Translations under genes and position numbers: made by a program | Part shown: positions 8,338 through 17,621 of the stretch, in pieces | Numbering within the stretch: the first letter of the stretch is position 1 | How the letters are laid out: every line of letters begins with the position of its first letter | DNA from: Candidatus Dormiibacterota bacterium | Lineage (GTDB): Bacteria; Chloroflexota; Dormibacteria; Aeolococcales; Aeolococcaceae | Reading direction: 5' to 3' | Length of the DNA: 47,237 bases | Assembly: GCA_003142035.1 (NCBI GenBank) | Contig: PLOF01000112.1 | Coordinates: forward strand, 8,377-55,613 | The notes under the pieces: generated by a model | What the model was told of the DNA's origin: nothing | Database searches by the model: none | The model's input: only the letters and a program-made list of their open reading frames with translations

Positions 8338-10007
8338 TCCCCGAACTCGCGCATCGGCAGCCGCAGCCCCTTCTCGGCCGCCACCCGCTCGGCCTCCGGG
8401 TAGCCGGCGTCGGCGTGGCGCACCACTCCGCTGCCGGGATCGTTGGTGAGCACCCTCTCGAGCTTCTGAGCCGCCAGAGCAGACCCATCCGCGACCGTCA
8501 CCTGGCCGGCGTGAATCGAGCGTCCGATGCCGACTCCACCGCCGTGGTGGATCGACACCCAGGACGCCCCCGACGCGGTGTTGAGCAGGGCGTTGAGGAG
8601 CGGCCAGTCGGCGATGGCGTCGGACCCGTCGCGCATCCCCTCGGTCTCGCGGTACGGCGATGCCACCGAGCCGGTGTCGAGGTGATCCCTGCCGATGACG
8701 ATCGGCGCCTTGAGGTCGCCGCGCGCCACCATCTCGTTGAAGCGGAGGCCGAGCCGGTCGCGCTCTCCGTAGCCGAGCCAGCAGATGCGGGACGGAAGGC
8801 CCTGGAACTTGACCTTCTTCCCGGCCATCCGGATCCAGCGCGCCAGAGGCTCGTTGTCGGGGAACTCGTCGAGCACCGCCTGGTCGGTGGCCGCGATGTC
8901 GGTCGGGTCGCCGGAGAGGGCGACCCACCGGAAGGGGCCCTTGCCCTCGCAGAAGAGCGGGCGAACGTAGGCGGGGACGAAGCCGGGGAAATCGAAGGCG
9001 CGCGCACAGCCTCCGAGCTTTGCCTCGGCGCGGATGGAATTGCCGTAGTCGAAGACCTCGGCACCGCGATCGAGGAAGCCGATCATGGCGTCCACGTGGG
9101 CCGCCATCGACTCGCGGGCACGGGCGGTGAGGGCCACCGGGTCGGTGAGACGGAGCTGCGCCATCTCCTCCACCGTGGCGCCGCGGGGGACGTACATGAG
9201 GGGGTCGTGCGCCGATGTCTGGTCGGTAACCACATCGATCTCGGCCCCGCTCGCGAGCAGCTCCGGCACCACGTCCGCCGCGTTGCCGAGGACCGCGATG
9301 GAGAGCGGCGTGCGGTTCCGCTTGGCCTCCAGCGCCCGGTCCAGGGCGTCGTCCACCGAGTCCGCGACGACGTCCAAGTAGCCAGTCTCCAGGCGGCGCT
9401 GGATGCGCGAGGGATCGATCTCGACACAGATCGCCACCCCCTCGTTCATGGTCACCGCCATCGGCTGGGCGCCGCCCATGCCGCCGAGCCCGGCGGTGAG
9501 GGTGATGGTGCCGGCCAGCGTGCCCCCGAAACGCTTGGCGGCGATCGCCGCAAAGGTCTCGTAGGTGCCCTGCAGGATGCCCTGGGTCCCGATGTAGATC
9601 CAGGATCCCGCGGTCATCTGGCCGTACATGGTCAGCCCGAGGGCGTCGAGCCGCCGGAACTCCGGCCAGTTGGCCCACTCCGGCACCAGGTTGGCGTTGG
9701 CGATCAGCACCCGCGGCGCCCACTCATGGGTACGGAAGATGCCGACGGGCTTGCCCGACTGCACCAGGAGCGTCTCATCGTTCTCCAGGTCCCGGAGGGA
9801 GGCGACGATGGCATCGAACGCCGCCCAGCTGCGCGCCGCCTTGCCCCCGCCGCCGTAGACGATGAGCTGGTCGGGATGCTCGGCGATCTCCGGGTCCACG
9901 TTGTTCATCAGCATCCGCATGGCGGCCTCCTGCGGCCACGCCTTGCAGGAGAGCTGGGTGCCACGCGGAGCGTGCACCACGCGGGGCCCGTGCACGGCCC
10001 CGGCCAT
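8334..10007 (-). CDS. hutU: Urocanate hydratase
   Basis: [48 protein letters not shown]...[26 protein letters not shown]-type motifs; [20 protein letters not shown]. Confidence 0.96.
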   Translation of the reverse strand: MAGAVHGPRVVHAPRGTQLSCKAWPQEAAMRMLMNNVDPEIAEHPDQLIVYGGGGKAARSWAAFDAIVASLRDLENDETLLVQSGKPVGIFRTHEWAPRVLIANANLVPEWANWPEFRRLDALGLTMYGQMTAGSWIYIGTQGILQGTYETFAAIAAKRFGGTLAGTITLTAGLGGMGGAQPMAVTMNEGVAICVEIDPSRIQRRLETGYLDVVADSVDDALDRALEAKRNRTPLSIAVLGNAADVVPELLASGAEIDVVTDQTSAHDPLMYVPRGATVEEMAQLRLTDPVALTARARESMAAHVDAMIGFLDRGAEVFDYGNSIRAEAKLGGCARAFDFPGFVPAYVRPLFCEGKGPFRWVALSGDPTDIAATDQAVLDEFPDNEPLARWIRMAGKKVKFQGLPSRICWLGYGERDRLGLRFNEMVARGDLKAPIVIGRDHLDTGSVASPYRETEGMRDGSDAIADWPLLNALLNTASGASWVSIHHGGGVGIGRSIHAGQVTVADGSALAAQKLERVLTNDPGSGVVRHADAGYPEAERVAAEKGLRLPMREFGD

Positions 10008-11437
10008 CAGGACGTTCCCTCGGCGACCGCGGCCGGCACCGCCGGCGCAACCGCACCCGAACCGGCGCGAAGCGAGCGGTGCAGGAAGAAGTAGAGGCCC
10101 GAGGCGACGATGAGTCCGAGGATCCAGGAGATGTCCCCGCCGCCCAGGTGGCTCACCATCGGCCCGGTGTAGAAGGTCGTGTTCATGAAGGGGACCTCGA
10201 CGGCGATGGCGACCAGGTAGGCGACCATGGTCCGCCAGTCGATCCGTCCGTAGATGCCCTTGATGTCGAAGATCGAGGCGATGTCGTACTTCTCGCGGCG
10301 GATGAAGTAGAAGTCCATCAGGTTGATCGCGGTCCAGGGCACCAGGAAGTAGGCGAGGAAGAGGATGAAGTTCTCGAAGTCGTTGAGGAAGTTCGAGGTC
10401 GCGGCCACGGCCAGCACGGTGCCCACCACACCCGCGCCGACGACGAATCCGGCCCGCATCGAGCTGTGCACCCGGATCTTGGCCAGGGCGGTCACCGTGG
10501 TCGTCGTCGACATGAACATGCCATAGAGGTTCAGCACGTTCACGGCGACGATGCCGAGGATGATGACCAGCGAGATCGCCCAGCCGATCGCCTTGTCATT
10601 GCCGAGTCCGACGATGAAGGAGACCGATCCGCTGTTGAAGGCGTTGGCGGCCACCGCCACCGCCACCGCGCCGAAGGCCATCATCCAGACCGTGCCGATC
10701 ACCGACCCGGCAGCCGTCCACCAGAAGGTGGCCGCCTTGCTGGTGTTCTCGGGCAGGTAGCGCGAGTAGTCGGCGACGTAGGGCGCGTAGGTGATCTGCC
10801 AGGTCGCGGCAAAGGTGATGGCGAGCAGGAAGGTGCCGAAGGTCAGGCCGCTGTTAACCCAGACGGCTCCGAGCGAGTGGACCGTGAGCAGCCGGATGGT
10901 GAGGTAGAGGAAGCCGAGGCCCGACACCAGGGCGATCCACCGCTCGTACTGGTGGATCATCCGGTAGCCGTAGACGGCGAGCACCGTGCAGACGATCGAG
11001 ACGATGATGGTGGCGAGAGTCTGGTTGAGACCGAGCCAGCCGGCGAGGGCGGCGCCGCCGAGCACCGCGCTGGTCGCAAAGAAACCGACGTACATGAGCA
11101 GAACGAGGATCAGGGGCAGGATGGCGCCGTAGAAGCCGAACTGGGCCCGGCTCTGGATCATCTGGGGAATGCCCAGCTTGGGGCCCTGCGCCGAGTGCGC
11201 CGCCATGAAGACGACGCCGACGAGGTTGCCGATCACGATGGCGAGCAGCGCCCACGGCAGAGAGAGCCCGATGATCACGGCCAGAGCGCCCGTCACCGCC
11301 GCGGTCACCTGCATGTTGGAGGCGAACCAGATGTTGAAGAGGCTCCGCGGCGTGCCGTGGCGCTCCTCCGGCGGGATGTACTCGATCGAGCGGCGCTCGA
11401 CCTGCAGGCTGCTCGTGTAGCCGCAATCCGTGCTCAT
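10007..11437 (-). CDS. NCS1 family nucleobase/hydantoin-type permease
   Basis: [35 protein letters not shown] is a typical NCS1 N-terminus; about 12 TM segments; SD GGGGAGG before ATG 11437; stop overlaps hutU ATG (TGATG). Confidence 0.88.
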   Translation of the reverse strand: MSTDCGYTSSLQVERRSIEYIPPEERHGTPRSLFNIWFASNMQVTAAVTGALAVIIGLSLPWALLAIVIGNLVGVVFMAAHSAQGPKLGIPQMIQSRAQFGFYGAILPLILVLLMYVGFFATSAVLGGAALAGWLGLNQTLATIIVSIVCTVLAVYGYRMIHQYERWIALVSGLGFLYLTIRLLTVHSLGAVWVNSGLTFGTFLLAITFAATWQITYAPYVADYSRYLPENTSKAATFWWTAAGSVIGTVWMMAFGAVAVAVAANAFNSGSVSFIVGLGNDKAIGWAISLVIILGIVAVNVLNLYGMFMSTTTTVTALAKIRVHSSMRAGFVVGAGVVGTVLAVAATSNFLNDFENFILFLAYFLVPWTAINLMDFYFIRREKYDIASIFDIKGIYGRIDWRTMVAYLVAIAVEVPFMNTTFYTGPMVSHLGGGDISWILGLIVASGLYFFLHRSLRAGSGAVAPAVPAAVAEGTS

Positions 11438-11581
11438 CGGAACCTCCCCAGGGGGCGACCTTCCCCGGCATGCTCGGGCGCGCCGGTGAGGCCGGCCGCG
11501 CCGGTCGAGTGGCCAGATGTTCGAACGCGCGAGAGCGATCAACCAGTGACGAAAGGCACCGATTGGGCAGGGACCATCCGG

Positions 11582-12433
11582 TCAGCCCTCGGCAGCACCC
11601 CCCGCCGCGGGTGCGGCGTCGGTGACCGGCACCATCTCGTCGTCGAGGCTCACCGACAGCTCGGGAGCGATCTTCCGGTGCTCGGCGGCCACCAGCCTGA
11701 CCGAGGTCCCGATGGCCAGGAACTCGATGACATGACTTCCCCACATGTGAGACTTCTGCTCGATCCGCATGGCCACGATGCCGTGGGCGCGCGACCGCTG
11801 CGCCTCCTGCTGCATCCGGGTCATGGCCAGCTCGCGGGCCTCGTACAGGGCCGAGGTGTAATTGCCGAGCTCGACGTTCTGGCTCTGCTGGCCGACCCAA
11901 GCACCGAGCCGCTGGTGGGCGACGTGGTAGACGCAGGCCCCGAAGGCGAGGCCGATGGGCTGGTAGCCGGCGCGGATCAAGAGGTAGAGGTCCTGCCCGG
12001 AGAGATCGCTGACCCAGATGCCGCTCGACTTCACGTTGGGATTTGCGACCGCCGTGCCCATGGCGACGAACTCGGCGAGGGGGTGGTTCCCCTGATGGAT
12101 CTGGACCTCGAGCTTGAGACCGACCACACCCTGGCCGCCGACCTGCTGGGCGTGGCGCTCCATGGCGGTGAGCGCCTCGGTACGGGCCTGGTACATGGCC
12201 TGGGTCAGGTCGCCCATCTCCTGGTTGGTAGTCCAGTTGGCGTACTGGATGCCGATGTGGTAGACGGCGCTGCCGACCACCAGCCCCTTGGGCTCGTAGC
12301 CGATCTCCTTGAGCAGCACCGCCTCGTCGACGGAGAGATCGCTGCTGAAGGCGCGACCCTGATGGCGCTCACTGCTCTTCCCGGCCAGACAGGCGAGGGC
12401 GGCGTCGGCGCGGGGGTGGGGCATGACCGACAT
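11582..12433 (-). CDS. Tandem-domain YbjQ/UPF0145-like protein (copy 3 of the operon)
   Basis: Two YbjQ-like domains: FSSDLSVDEAVLLKEIGYEPKGLVVGSAVYHIG and WVSDLSGQDLYLLIRAGYQPIGLAFGACVYHVAHQ; ALYEARELAMTRMQQEA. Confidence 0.75.
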   Translation of the reverse strand: MSVMPHPRADAALACLAGKSSERHQGRAFSSDLSVDEAVLLKEIGYEPKGLVVGSAVYHIGIQYANWTTNQEMGDLTQAMYQARTEALTAMERHAQQVGGQGVVGLKLEVQIHQGNHPLAEFVAMGTAVANPNVKSSGIWVSDLSGQDLYLLIRAGYQPIGLAFGACVYHVAHQRLGAWVGQQSQNVELGNYTSALYEARELAMTRMQQEAQRSRAHGIVAMRIEQKSHMWGSHVIEFLAIGTSVRLVAAEHRKIAPELSVSLDDEMVPVTDAAPAAGGAAEG

Positions 12434-13380
12434 CAGCGCAGCCTCATGATCGGCAACGGAGGCTCATCGAGGGGCTCCTTGGCGTAGCGCCGCACCGCGG
12501 TGCCGAGCAGGAAGAGCTCGACCAGCATGGACTCGCCGCCCAGCTCGTAGGTGGAGAGATCGGTCTCGACGCCGACCGCGCCGTCGGCGTCGACGGTCGC
12601 CACCTCGGCCTCGAGGTGGTTGATGCCGAGCATCCGGGCCTCCTCGATGCCGTCGCTGATCTGCTGGATGCGCGTGTTCGACCACGAGCGCAGCGCCCAC
12701 TCGGTGCCGCAACCGGGGTCGATCTCCATCGCCCCGATGCCCATCACCAGCGCCACCGGGACGTAGCCGCCGTGGAGCAGCTTGCTGAAGGCGACACCGT
12801 CGAGGTGGGACATGAACGGGGAGCGGAGCTTCGGGCCGCCACGGCGGCGCACCGCCGTGCCGATGCACGTGAACTCCAGTGAGTTGCCGACACCCTCCAG
12901 GTGGCGGCGGAGGATGCGCACCCCGACCACCCCGTGAGCGCCCAGGCCCTGTGCCTCCTCGAGGATCCGGCGGAGCGCGGCGTCGCGGGTCTCGGTGATA
13001 CCGGCCTCGTAGAAGCGGTGCTCCCAGTTGTACCCGGTGCGGTGCTCGCTGCCGACCCCGTAACCGTAGAAGCCGTGTGGGCAGGGGTAGGTGCGCACCC
13101 TGCCTCCGCCGGTCGCGCCGCCCAGGCCGTAGACGGTGGTGTACCCCCATTGAGCCGCGATCCGGTAGACGCTCGAGCCCATCACCATCCCCACCGGCTC
13201 GAAACCGGCGTGCTGTATGGCCGCCATCTCGGACACCGAGAGGTCGCTGGTCCAGGCAGACTTGCCCTCGCGCAGCTCCTCGATACGCTCCTGGGCCGCG
13301 AGCGGCAACCCGCCTCGCTCGAGGGACGCGATGCTCGCCAACTGGCGCTGCTGGGCGGCTGCGGCAGCCTCGTCGCTCAT
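12433..13380 (-). CDS. Tandem-domain YbjQ/UPF0145-like protein (copy 2, divergent second domain)
   Basis: WTSDLSVSEMAAIQHAGFEPVGMVMGSSVYRIAAQ; GAHGVVGVRI; second domain begins SPFMSHLDGVAFSKLLHGGYVPVALVMG. TGATG junctions with both neighbours. Confidence 0.7.
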   Translation of the reverse strand: MSDEAAAAAQQRQLASIASLERGGLPLAAQERIEELREGKSAWTSDLSVSEMAAIQHAGFEPVGMVMGSSVYRIAAQWGYTTVYGLGGATGGGRVRTYPCPHGFYGYGVGSEHRTGYNWEHRFYEAGITETRDAALRRILEEAQGLGAHGVVGVRILRRHLEGVGNSLEFTCIGTAVRRRGGPKLRSPFMSHLDGVAFSKLLHGGYVPVALVMGIGAMEIDPGCGTEWALRSWSNTRIQQISDGIEEARMLGINHLEAEVATVDADGAVGVETDLSTYELGGESMLVELFLLGTAVRRYAKEPLDEPPLPIMRLR

Positions 13381-14219
13381 CAGCGGTCCAGCGACAGGAC
13401 CATGCGCGGCGTGGCGATCTCGCGGTCGGGCAGCTTGCGAACCGCGGTTCCCATCGCGAAGAACTCGATGGTGTGGCTGCCCCAGACGTGCGACTTCTCC
13501 TGGATCTGAACCCCCACGATGCCCTCGGCGCCGACCTTCTTGGCCTCGTCCTGCATCCGCTCCATGGCCAGCTCGCGGGCCTCGTAGAGCGCCTGGGTGA
13601 AGTTGGGCATCTCCTTGTTCTGCCCTATGTTGCCCATCGCCTGGAACATCCCCTGGTGGGCGACGTGGTAGACACAGGTGCCCATGACCAGCCCGAGCGG
13701 TGCGTGCCCGGCCTGCAGCAGGGTCCAGAAGTCCTGGCCGGAGAGGTCGGACGTGAACGGCTTGCCGGCCGGCGTCTTCCAGTTGCCGCCATCCTCGGCG
13801 CTCACCGCCGTGCCGAGGGCGAGGAACTCGGCCGTGCCCCGGCCCCACTCGTAGAAGCCCACATCGAGACGGACCCCGACGACTCCGTCGGCACCCAGCA
13901 CGGCGGCCTCCTCCTCCATCCGGCTCATGGCGAGCTCGCGGGCCGCGTACATCGCCTGGGTCAGGGTCTGCACCTCACGGCTCGTGCTCCATCCCTTGGA
14001 GCTGAAGCCGATGTGGTAGATGCTGCTGCCCACCACCAGACCGCGCGGGTGGAAACCGGCCTCCTTGACCAGCAGGAACTCGTTGACCGAGAGGTCGCTG
14101 GTGAAGAGGGCGTCCTTGCCCTGCAGTTCGGCGAGGCGGCGGAGCGCATCCTTGGGGAGCCCCTCGAGGGGCGCCGGGGGAGCCTCGACCGGCTGAGGGG
14201 GATCCTCCTGCTGGGTCAT
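13380..14219 (-). CDS. Tandem-domain YbjQ/UPF0145-like protein (copy 1)
   Basis: FTSDLSVNEFLLVKEAGFHPRGLVVGSSIYHIG and FTSDLSGQDFWTLLQAGHAPLGLVMGTCVYHVAHQ; ALYEARELAMERMQDEAKKVGAEGIVGVQI; AGGAGG SD. Confidence 0.75.
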   Translation of the reverse strand: MTQQEDPPQPVEAPPAPLEGLPKDALRRLAELQGKDALFTSDLSVNEFLLVKEAGFHPRGLVVGSSIYHIGFSSKGWSTSREVQTLTQAMYAARELAMSRMEEEAAVLGADGVVGVRLDVGFYEWGRGTAEFLALGTAVSAEDGGNWKTPAGKPFTSDLSGQDFWTLLQAGHAPLGLVMGTCVYHVAHQGMFQAMGNIGQNKEMPNFTQALYEARELAMERMQDEAKKVGAEGIVGVQIQEKSHVWGSHTIEFFAMGTAVRKLPDREIATPRMVLSLDR

Positions 14220-14262
14220 GACGGGCGCGCCTCCTGTGGGGATGGACGGGCGGTGGGGAAGC

Positions 14263-14655
14263 TCAGGTGACTTCGGAACGCAGCCCTGCGAGGGCCTCGG
14301 AGCTGACCTGGGCCTGAGTGCCCAGGACGACGACCAGCGCTCGACGCCAGGCCTCGAAGCCCAGATCCTCGGAGCGGAGAACGATACCCCGCACCGCGTG
14401 AGCGTGCCGGCACGCAACCGAACCACGGCTCAATTCGGCCTCGAAGACGTCCTCTCCCGCCCGGACTGTGATCTTCCGGATGGGATGATCCTTCTTGAAG
14501 AGACCTCCCTCACGCTGGACCTGGACAGCACCCGGCACGGTGGCAAGCAGCTTGCCGCAGAACACCTGGAAGAAGACCGCGATATCCGCGGCATCCATGT
14601 GCAGGGAGGCGGCGACAGAGTCGAGGTCCGGCTCGGGCGTGGGGGCGTCGTTCAT
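14263..14655 (-). CDS. Hypothetical protein, first gene of the YbjQ operon
   Basis: MNDAPTPEPDLDSVAASLHMDAADIAVFFQVFCGKLL...FKKDHPIRKITVRAGEDVFEAELSRG; 43 nt upstream of copy 1; TATACT box 10 nt before ATG. Confidence 0.65.
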   Translation of the reverse strand: MNDAPTPEPDLDSVAASLHMDAADIAVFFQVFCGKLLATVPGAVQVQREGGLFKKDHPIRKITVRAGEDVFEAELSRGSVACRHAHAVRGIVLRSEDLGFEAWRRALVVVLGTQAQVSSEALAGLRSEVT

Positions 14656-14829
14656 CTGGGGATCGAGTATACGAACGCCCTCAGGGCGACGGGGGGCGCG
14701 GCTTCGTGGAGGGCCCAGACCGCGATGGCGGCGGCACCGTTGGCGGTCGGAGGGGTCGGGTAGCATGGGGTCAATCCCCGCATCCCCGATGCCGAGGGAG
14801 CCGATCCGGATGAGGAGGGCCCACCCACC

Positions 14830-15234
14830 GTGGTGTTCACCGATTTCGAGCTCGAATACCTTCGTTCCCAGCGGCTGGGCCGTCTGGCGACTCTGAGCCC
14901 ACGTGGGACGCTCCAGAACAGCCCGGTCGGCTTCCAGGTCGACGAGGAAGCGGGTGTCATCGCCATCTGGGGGCGGGACATGGGCAACACCCGCAAGTTC
15001 CACAACGTGGCCGCCAACGGTCAGGCGGCCTTCGTGGTCGACGACCTGGTCTCGGTGAGCCCCTGGGTGGTGCGCGGCCTCGAGATCCGCGGAAGCGCGG
15101 AAGCCCTGTCGGGGCAGACGCCGCCGAACGGGTACTGGAGCGCCGAGGTGATCCGCATCCACCCTCGGCGGATCATCACCTGGGGCGTCGGCCCCGAGGG
15201 AATGCGCGCCTCCCGAGCAGTCCCGGCGGACTAG
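14830..15234 (+). CDS. PPOX-class, probably F420-dependent, oxidoreductase
   Basis: FTDFELEYLRSQRLGRLATLSPRGTLQNSPVGFQVDEEAGVIAIWGRDMGNTRKFHNVAANGQAAFVVDDL. Confidence 0.8.
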   Translation: MVFTDFELEYLRSQRLGRLATLSPRGTLQNSPVGFQVDEEAGVIAIWGRDMGNTRKFHNVAANGQAAFVVDDLVSVSPWVVRGLEIRGSAEALSGQTPPNGYWSAEVIRIHPRRIITWGVGPEGMRASRAVPAD

Positions 15235-15266
15235 CAGGGAGAGGTCTGATGGGCCCGCGGGTCGCC

Positions 15267-15581
15267 TCAGTCGAGGTCGTCCTCGCTGGGAAGCATCAGC
15301 GTGTCCTGGAGGTCGTACAGGGCCTCCATCCAGTCGGCGATGGGGATCTCGTCGCAGGGCCGCTTCACCAGAGGGTGGGCGGCGGCGACGATGAACCGGT
15401 TGGCGCGGTGCTTCAACTCTCCGGGAACGTCAACCTCCTCGGCGAGGTTGAGCATCTCGAAGTCATTGATGAGCTGGTCGATGGCGCGGATCTTTTTCCG
15501 GCGCGCGTACCTGACGTCCCGGTCGGCCTCAGCGCGCTCCTGCAGCTCGCTGATGGTCATGCAGGTGGTCTCAATCAGCAA
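15267..15581 (-). CDS. Hypothetical protein (about 104 aa), probable TTG start
   Basis: LLIETTCMTISELQERAEADRDVRYARRKKIRAIDQLINDFEMLNLAEEVDVP...; AGGAGG SD 8 nt before TTG 15581; alternative ATG at 15560. Confidence 0.6.
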   Translation of the reverse strand: MLIETTCMTISELQERAEADRDVRYARRKKIRAIDQLINDFEMLNLAEEVDVPGELKHRANRFIVAAAHPLVKRPCDEIPIADWMEALYDLQDTLMLPSEDDLD

Positions 15582-15744
15582 CCGCTCCCCCTCCTGAAGG
15601 ATGGGTTGACGTTTCGCCCTCCCCGAGGGCCAGTCGAAATCCGCCGCGGAACACACTTCCCCCGACGGATCGCAAAATCCTAAACATGAAAGGACGGGGT
15701 GGTCAAGACTCGGAATTCCCGCCTCCCGGCGTGAGGTGCGGGGG

Positions 15745-16527
15745 ATGAATCGAACCCCCGAAAGCAACTCCGTCGCCGCCGTCAGGCGGGCGGGAGAGGC
15801 CGTCTTCCCGGGCTTCCAGCTGCGCCGGCTGGCCCGGACGCCGAGCACCCAGGAGGTGGTGCGCGAGGCCGCCGGGGCCGGTGCCCGCGAGGGGTTCTGC
15901 TGCGTGGCGGCGGAGCAGACGGCGGGTCGCGGCCGGTCCGGCCGCCAGTGGCTGGCGCCGCCGGGCACCGCGCTGCTGATGAGCCTGCTGCTCCGGCGCC
16001 GCCCCGAGGTGGCCGCGGCGGTCCCGCTCCTGACGGGCCTGGCCGTCGCCGACACCGTGGACGGCCTGACCGGCGTCAGCTGCCGGTTGAAGTGGCCCAA
16101 CGACGTGCTCGCGGGTTCAGCCAAGCTGGCCGGCATCCTCACCGAGCTCGAGGGGGGTGGCGGGATCATCCTGGGGCTGGGCGTCAACCTCACCGTCCCC
16201 GCCTTCCCACCGGACGTCCCTGGGGTCAGCCTGGACCGGCTCGCCGGCGCCGCGTACGGCTGGGACGCGTTCCTCAGCGCGCTGCTCCCCCAGCTGGGCC
16301 GCCGGCTTCAGCAGGTGGAGGCAGGTGGCATCGGGAGTCTGCGGGCGGATTGGACCGCACGCGCGGCGGGGCTGGGCGGGCCGGTGCGAGCGCAGCTGGG
16401 GATGTCGACGGTGGAGGGCACGGCGCTCGGCATCGATGATGATGGCGCGCTCCTGGTCGAGACCGTGCACGGCCGGGTCCGCCTGGTGGCCGGCGAGGTG
16501 CACCTCCTCCCGCGGCAGGACGGCTGA
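15745..16527 (+). CDS. birA: Biotin--[acetyl-CoA-carboxylase] ligase
   Basis: TPSTQEVVREAAGAGAREGFCCVAAEQTAGRGRSGRQWLAPPGTALLMSLLLR; LKWPNDVLAGSAKLAGILTE; GLGVNL. Confidence 0.93.
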   Translation: MNRTPESNSVAAVRRAGEAVFPGFQLRRLARTPSTQEVVREAAGAGAREGFCCVAAEQTAGRGRSGRQWLAPPGTALLMSLLLRRRPEVAAAVPLLTGLAVADTVDGLTGVSCRLKWPNDVLAGSAKLAGILTELEGGGGIILGLGVNLTVPAFPPDVPGVSLDRLAGAAYGWDAFLSALLPQLGRRLQQVEAGGIGSLRADWTARAAGLGGPVRAQLGMSTVEGTALGIDDDGALLVETVHGRVRLVAGEVHLLPRQDG

Positions 16528-16629
16528 GCGGGGGGCCATGCGATTCGTGGGTTCGCTTGTGACCTGGCATCGGTGTTCCGTGACGGCTCCATCTCTGGAA
16601 GACACGCGCGCCCTCCTTACGCTCCGGGC

Positions 16630-16818
16630 ATGGTCACACCTGCCGACATCGACCAAGCCCTCCGGCTCTCGGATGGCTCGCTGATCCTGGAGCGCGCCGA
16701 CAGCGACGACGAGCGCGCGGCTGACGAGGAGCAGCTGGGAAACGCCGGCTGGCAGGTGATCGCCCGGTGTGAGCGTCCCGGCCAGCCCACCGTCGTCACC
16801 TGGGCCAAGACACCGTAG
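16630..16818 (+). CDS. Small hypothetical protein
   Basis: 62-aa ORF MVTPADIDQALRLSDGSLILERADSDDERAADEEQLGNAGWQVIARCERPGQPTVVTWAKTP; composition looks coding. Confidence 0.4.
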   Translation: MVTPADIDQALRLSDGSLILERADSDDERAADEEQLGNAGWQVIARCERPGQPTVVTWAKTP

Positions 16819-16828
16819 CGACGTCCCG

Positions 16829-16847
16829 CGGGGTGCGCGGCGCCCCG
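16829..16847. terminator. Hairpin in the convergent intergenic region
   Basis: CGGGGTGC-GCG-GCGCCCCG (8-bp stem, one G-U). Confidence 0.35.
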
Positions 16848-16871
16848 GCTGACAGGTGCTGAAAAACCCTG

Positions 16872-17429
16872 CTAACGCTCGGAGAAGGAGAGGATGGCGG
16901 CCGGGTTGAGCAGCGCGAAGACGCGCTGGACCGCGCTCGTCTCCGCGGAGAGAGCGGTCACCCAGAGCGCCGAGACGTTGGTGAGCGGGAGGAAGTCGCC
17001 GGGATGGGCCTCGAGCTGCTGCTCGAGGGTCTGACGCGGCTCCAGATGGATGTCCCCCACCAGCGAGAAGGCGACGCTGTTGAAGACGGCCTGGTGGGAG
17101 AGCTTGGCGCGGTGTGCGCTGGGAATGCGCTCGCGCTCGGCCTCCTCGAGCGGGCAGATGAGGATCACCGCCGACTTGGCGATGGTGGTGCGCGGCTCCA
17201 CCCGGCTCAGCACCGGGTAGTTGACGGAGAGCGGCTCCGCCCGGGTGTCGCGGAGCGAGAGGTAGCGCCCGCTGCCGTTGACCACGTCGCTCAGGCGATC
17301 GGAGCCCGTCACCTCCACCTCACCGGTCAGCTTCATGTAGGTCGCGTAGACCTCGACCTCGGTCCACCTGCTGGCCACCACGCCCTCCACCCGGATCGAC
17401 ATCCCGGGCAACGCTCCGGTTTGCGCCAT
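16872..17429 (-). CDS. Hypothetical protein (185 aa)
   Basis: Continuous coding-like sequence MSIRVEGVVASRWTEVEVYATYMKLTGEVEVTGSDRLSDVVNGSGRYLSLRDTRAEPLSVNYPVLSRVEPRTTIAKSAVILI; GGAG before ATG 17429. Confidence 0.6.
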   Translation of the reverse strand: MAQTGALPGMSIRVEGVVASRWTEVEVYATYMKLTGEVEVTGSDRLSDVVNGSGRYLSLRDTRAEPLSVNYPVLSRVEPRTTIAKSAVILICPLEEAERERIPSAHRAKLSHQAVFNSVAFSLVGDIHLEPRQTLEQQLEAHPGDFLPLTNVSALWVTALSAETSAVQRVFALLNPAAILSFSER

Positions 17430-17621
17430 CCACTCCGGCTGAGATCGCAGGCCCTGCGGACGCAGGCTCGCTCCAATCGGGTCAGGCGGAGGGGACCAGG
17501 TGCAAGGCTACCAGGCCGTCTCGCCGGATCGCGACGGGCCGCCCCTCGTAACCACGCCGGGCGGCCCGCGCTTCTGGGCTGAGATGTCCACACCCTCTCC
17601 GCCACCGTCTCATCGGGCGAC

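Noticed and set aside
8415-12487. Long + strand ORFs (559 aa at 8415-10094 and 802 aa at 10079-12487)
   Set aside because: Antisense shadows of hutU, the permease and YbjQ genes; Asp/Arg/Gly/His-rich composition typical of high-GC complementary frames.
15730-15765. tRNA/tmRNA-like T-arm (minus strand GGGGGTTCGATTCATCCCCC)
   Set aside because: T-stem has a mismatch, no matching acceptor or D-arm is seen, and the 5' part would lie inside birA. Retained only as a hairpin at the birA start.
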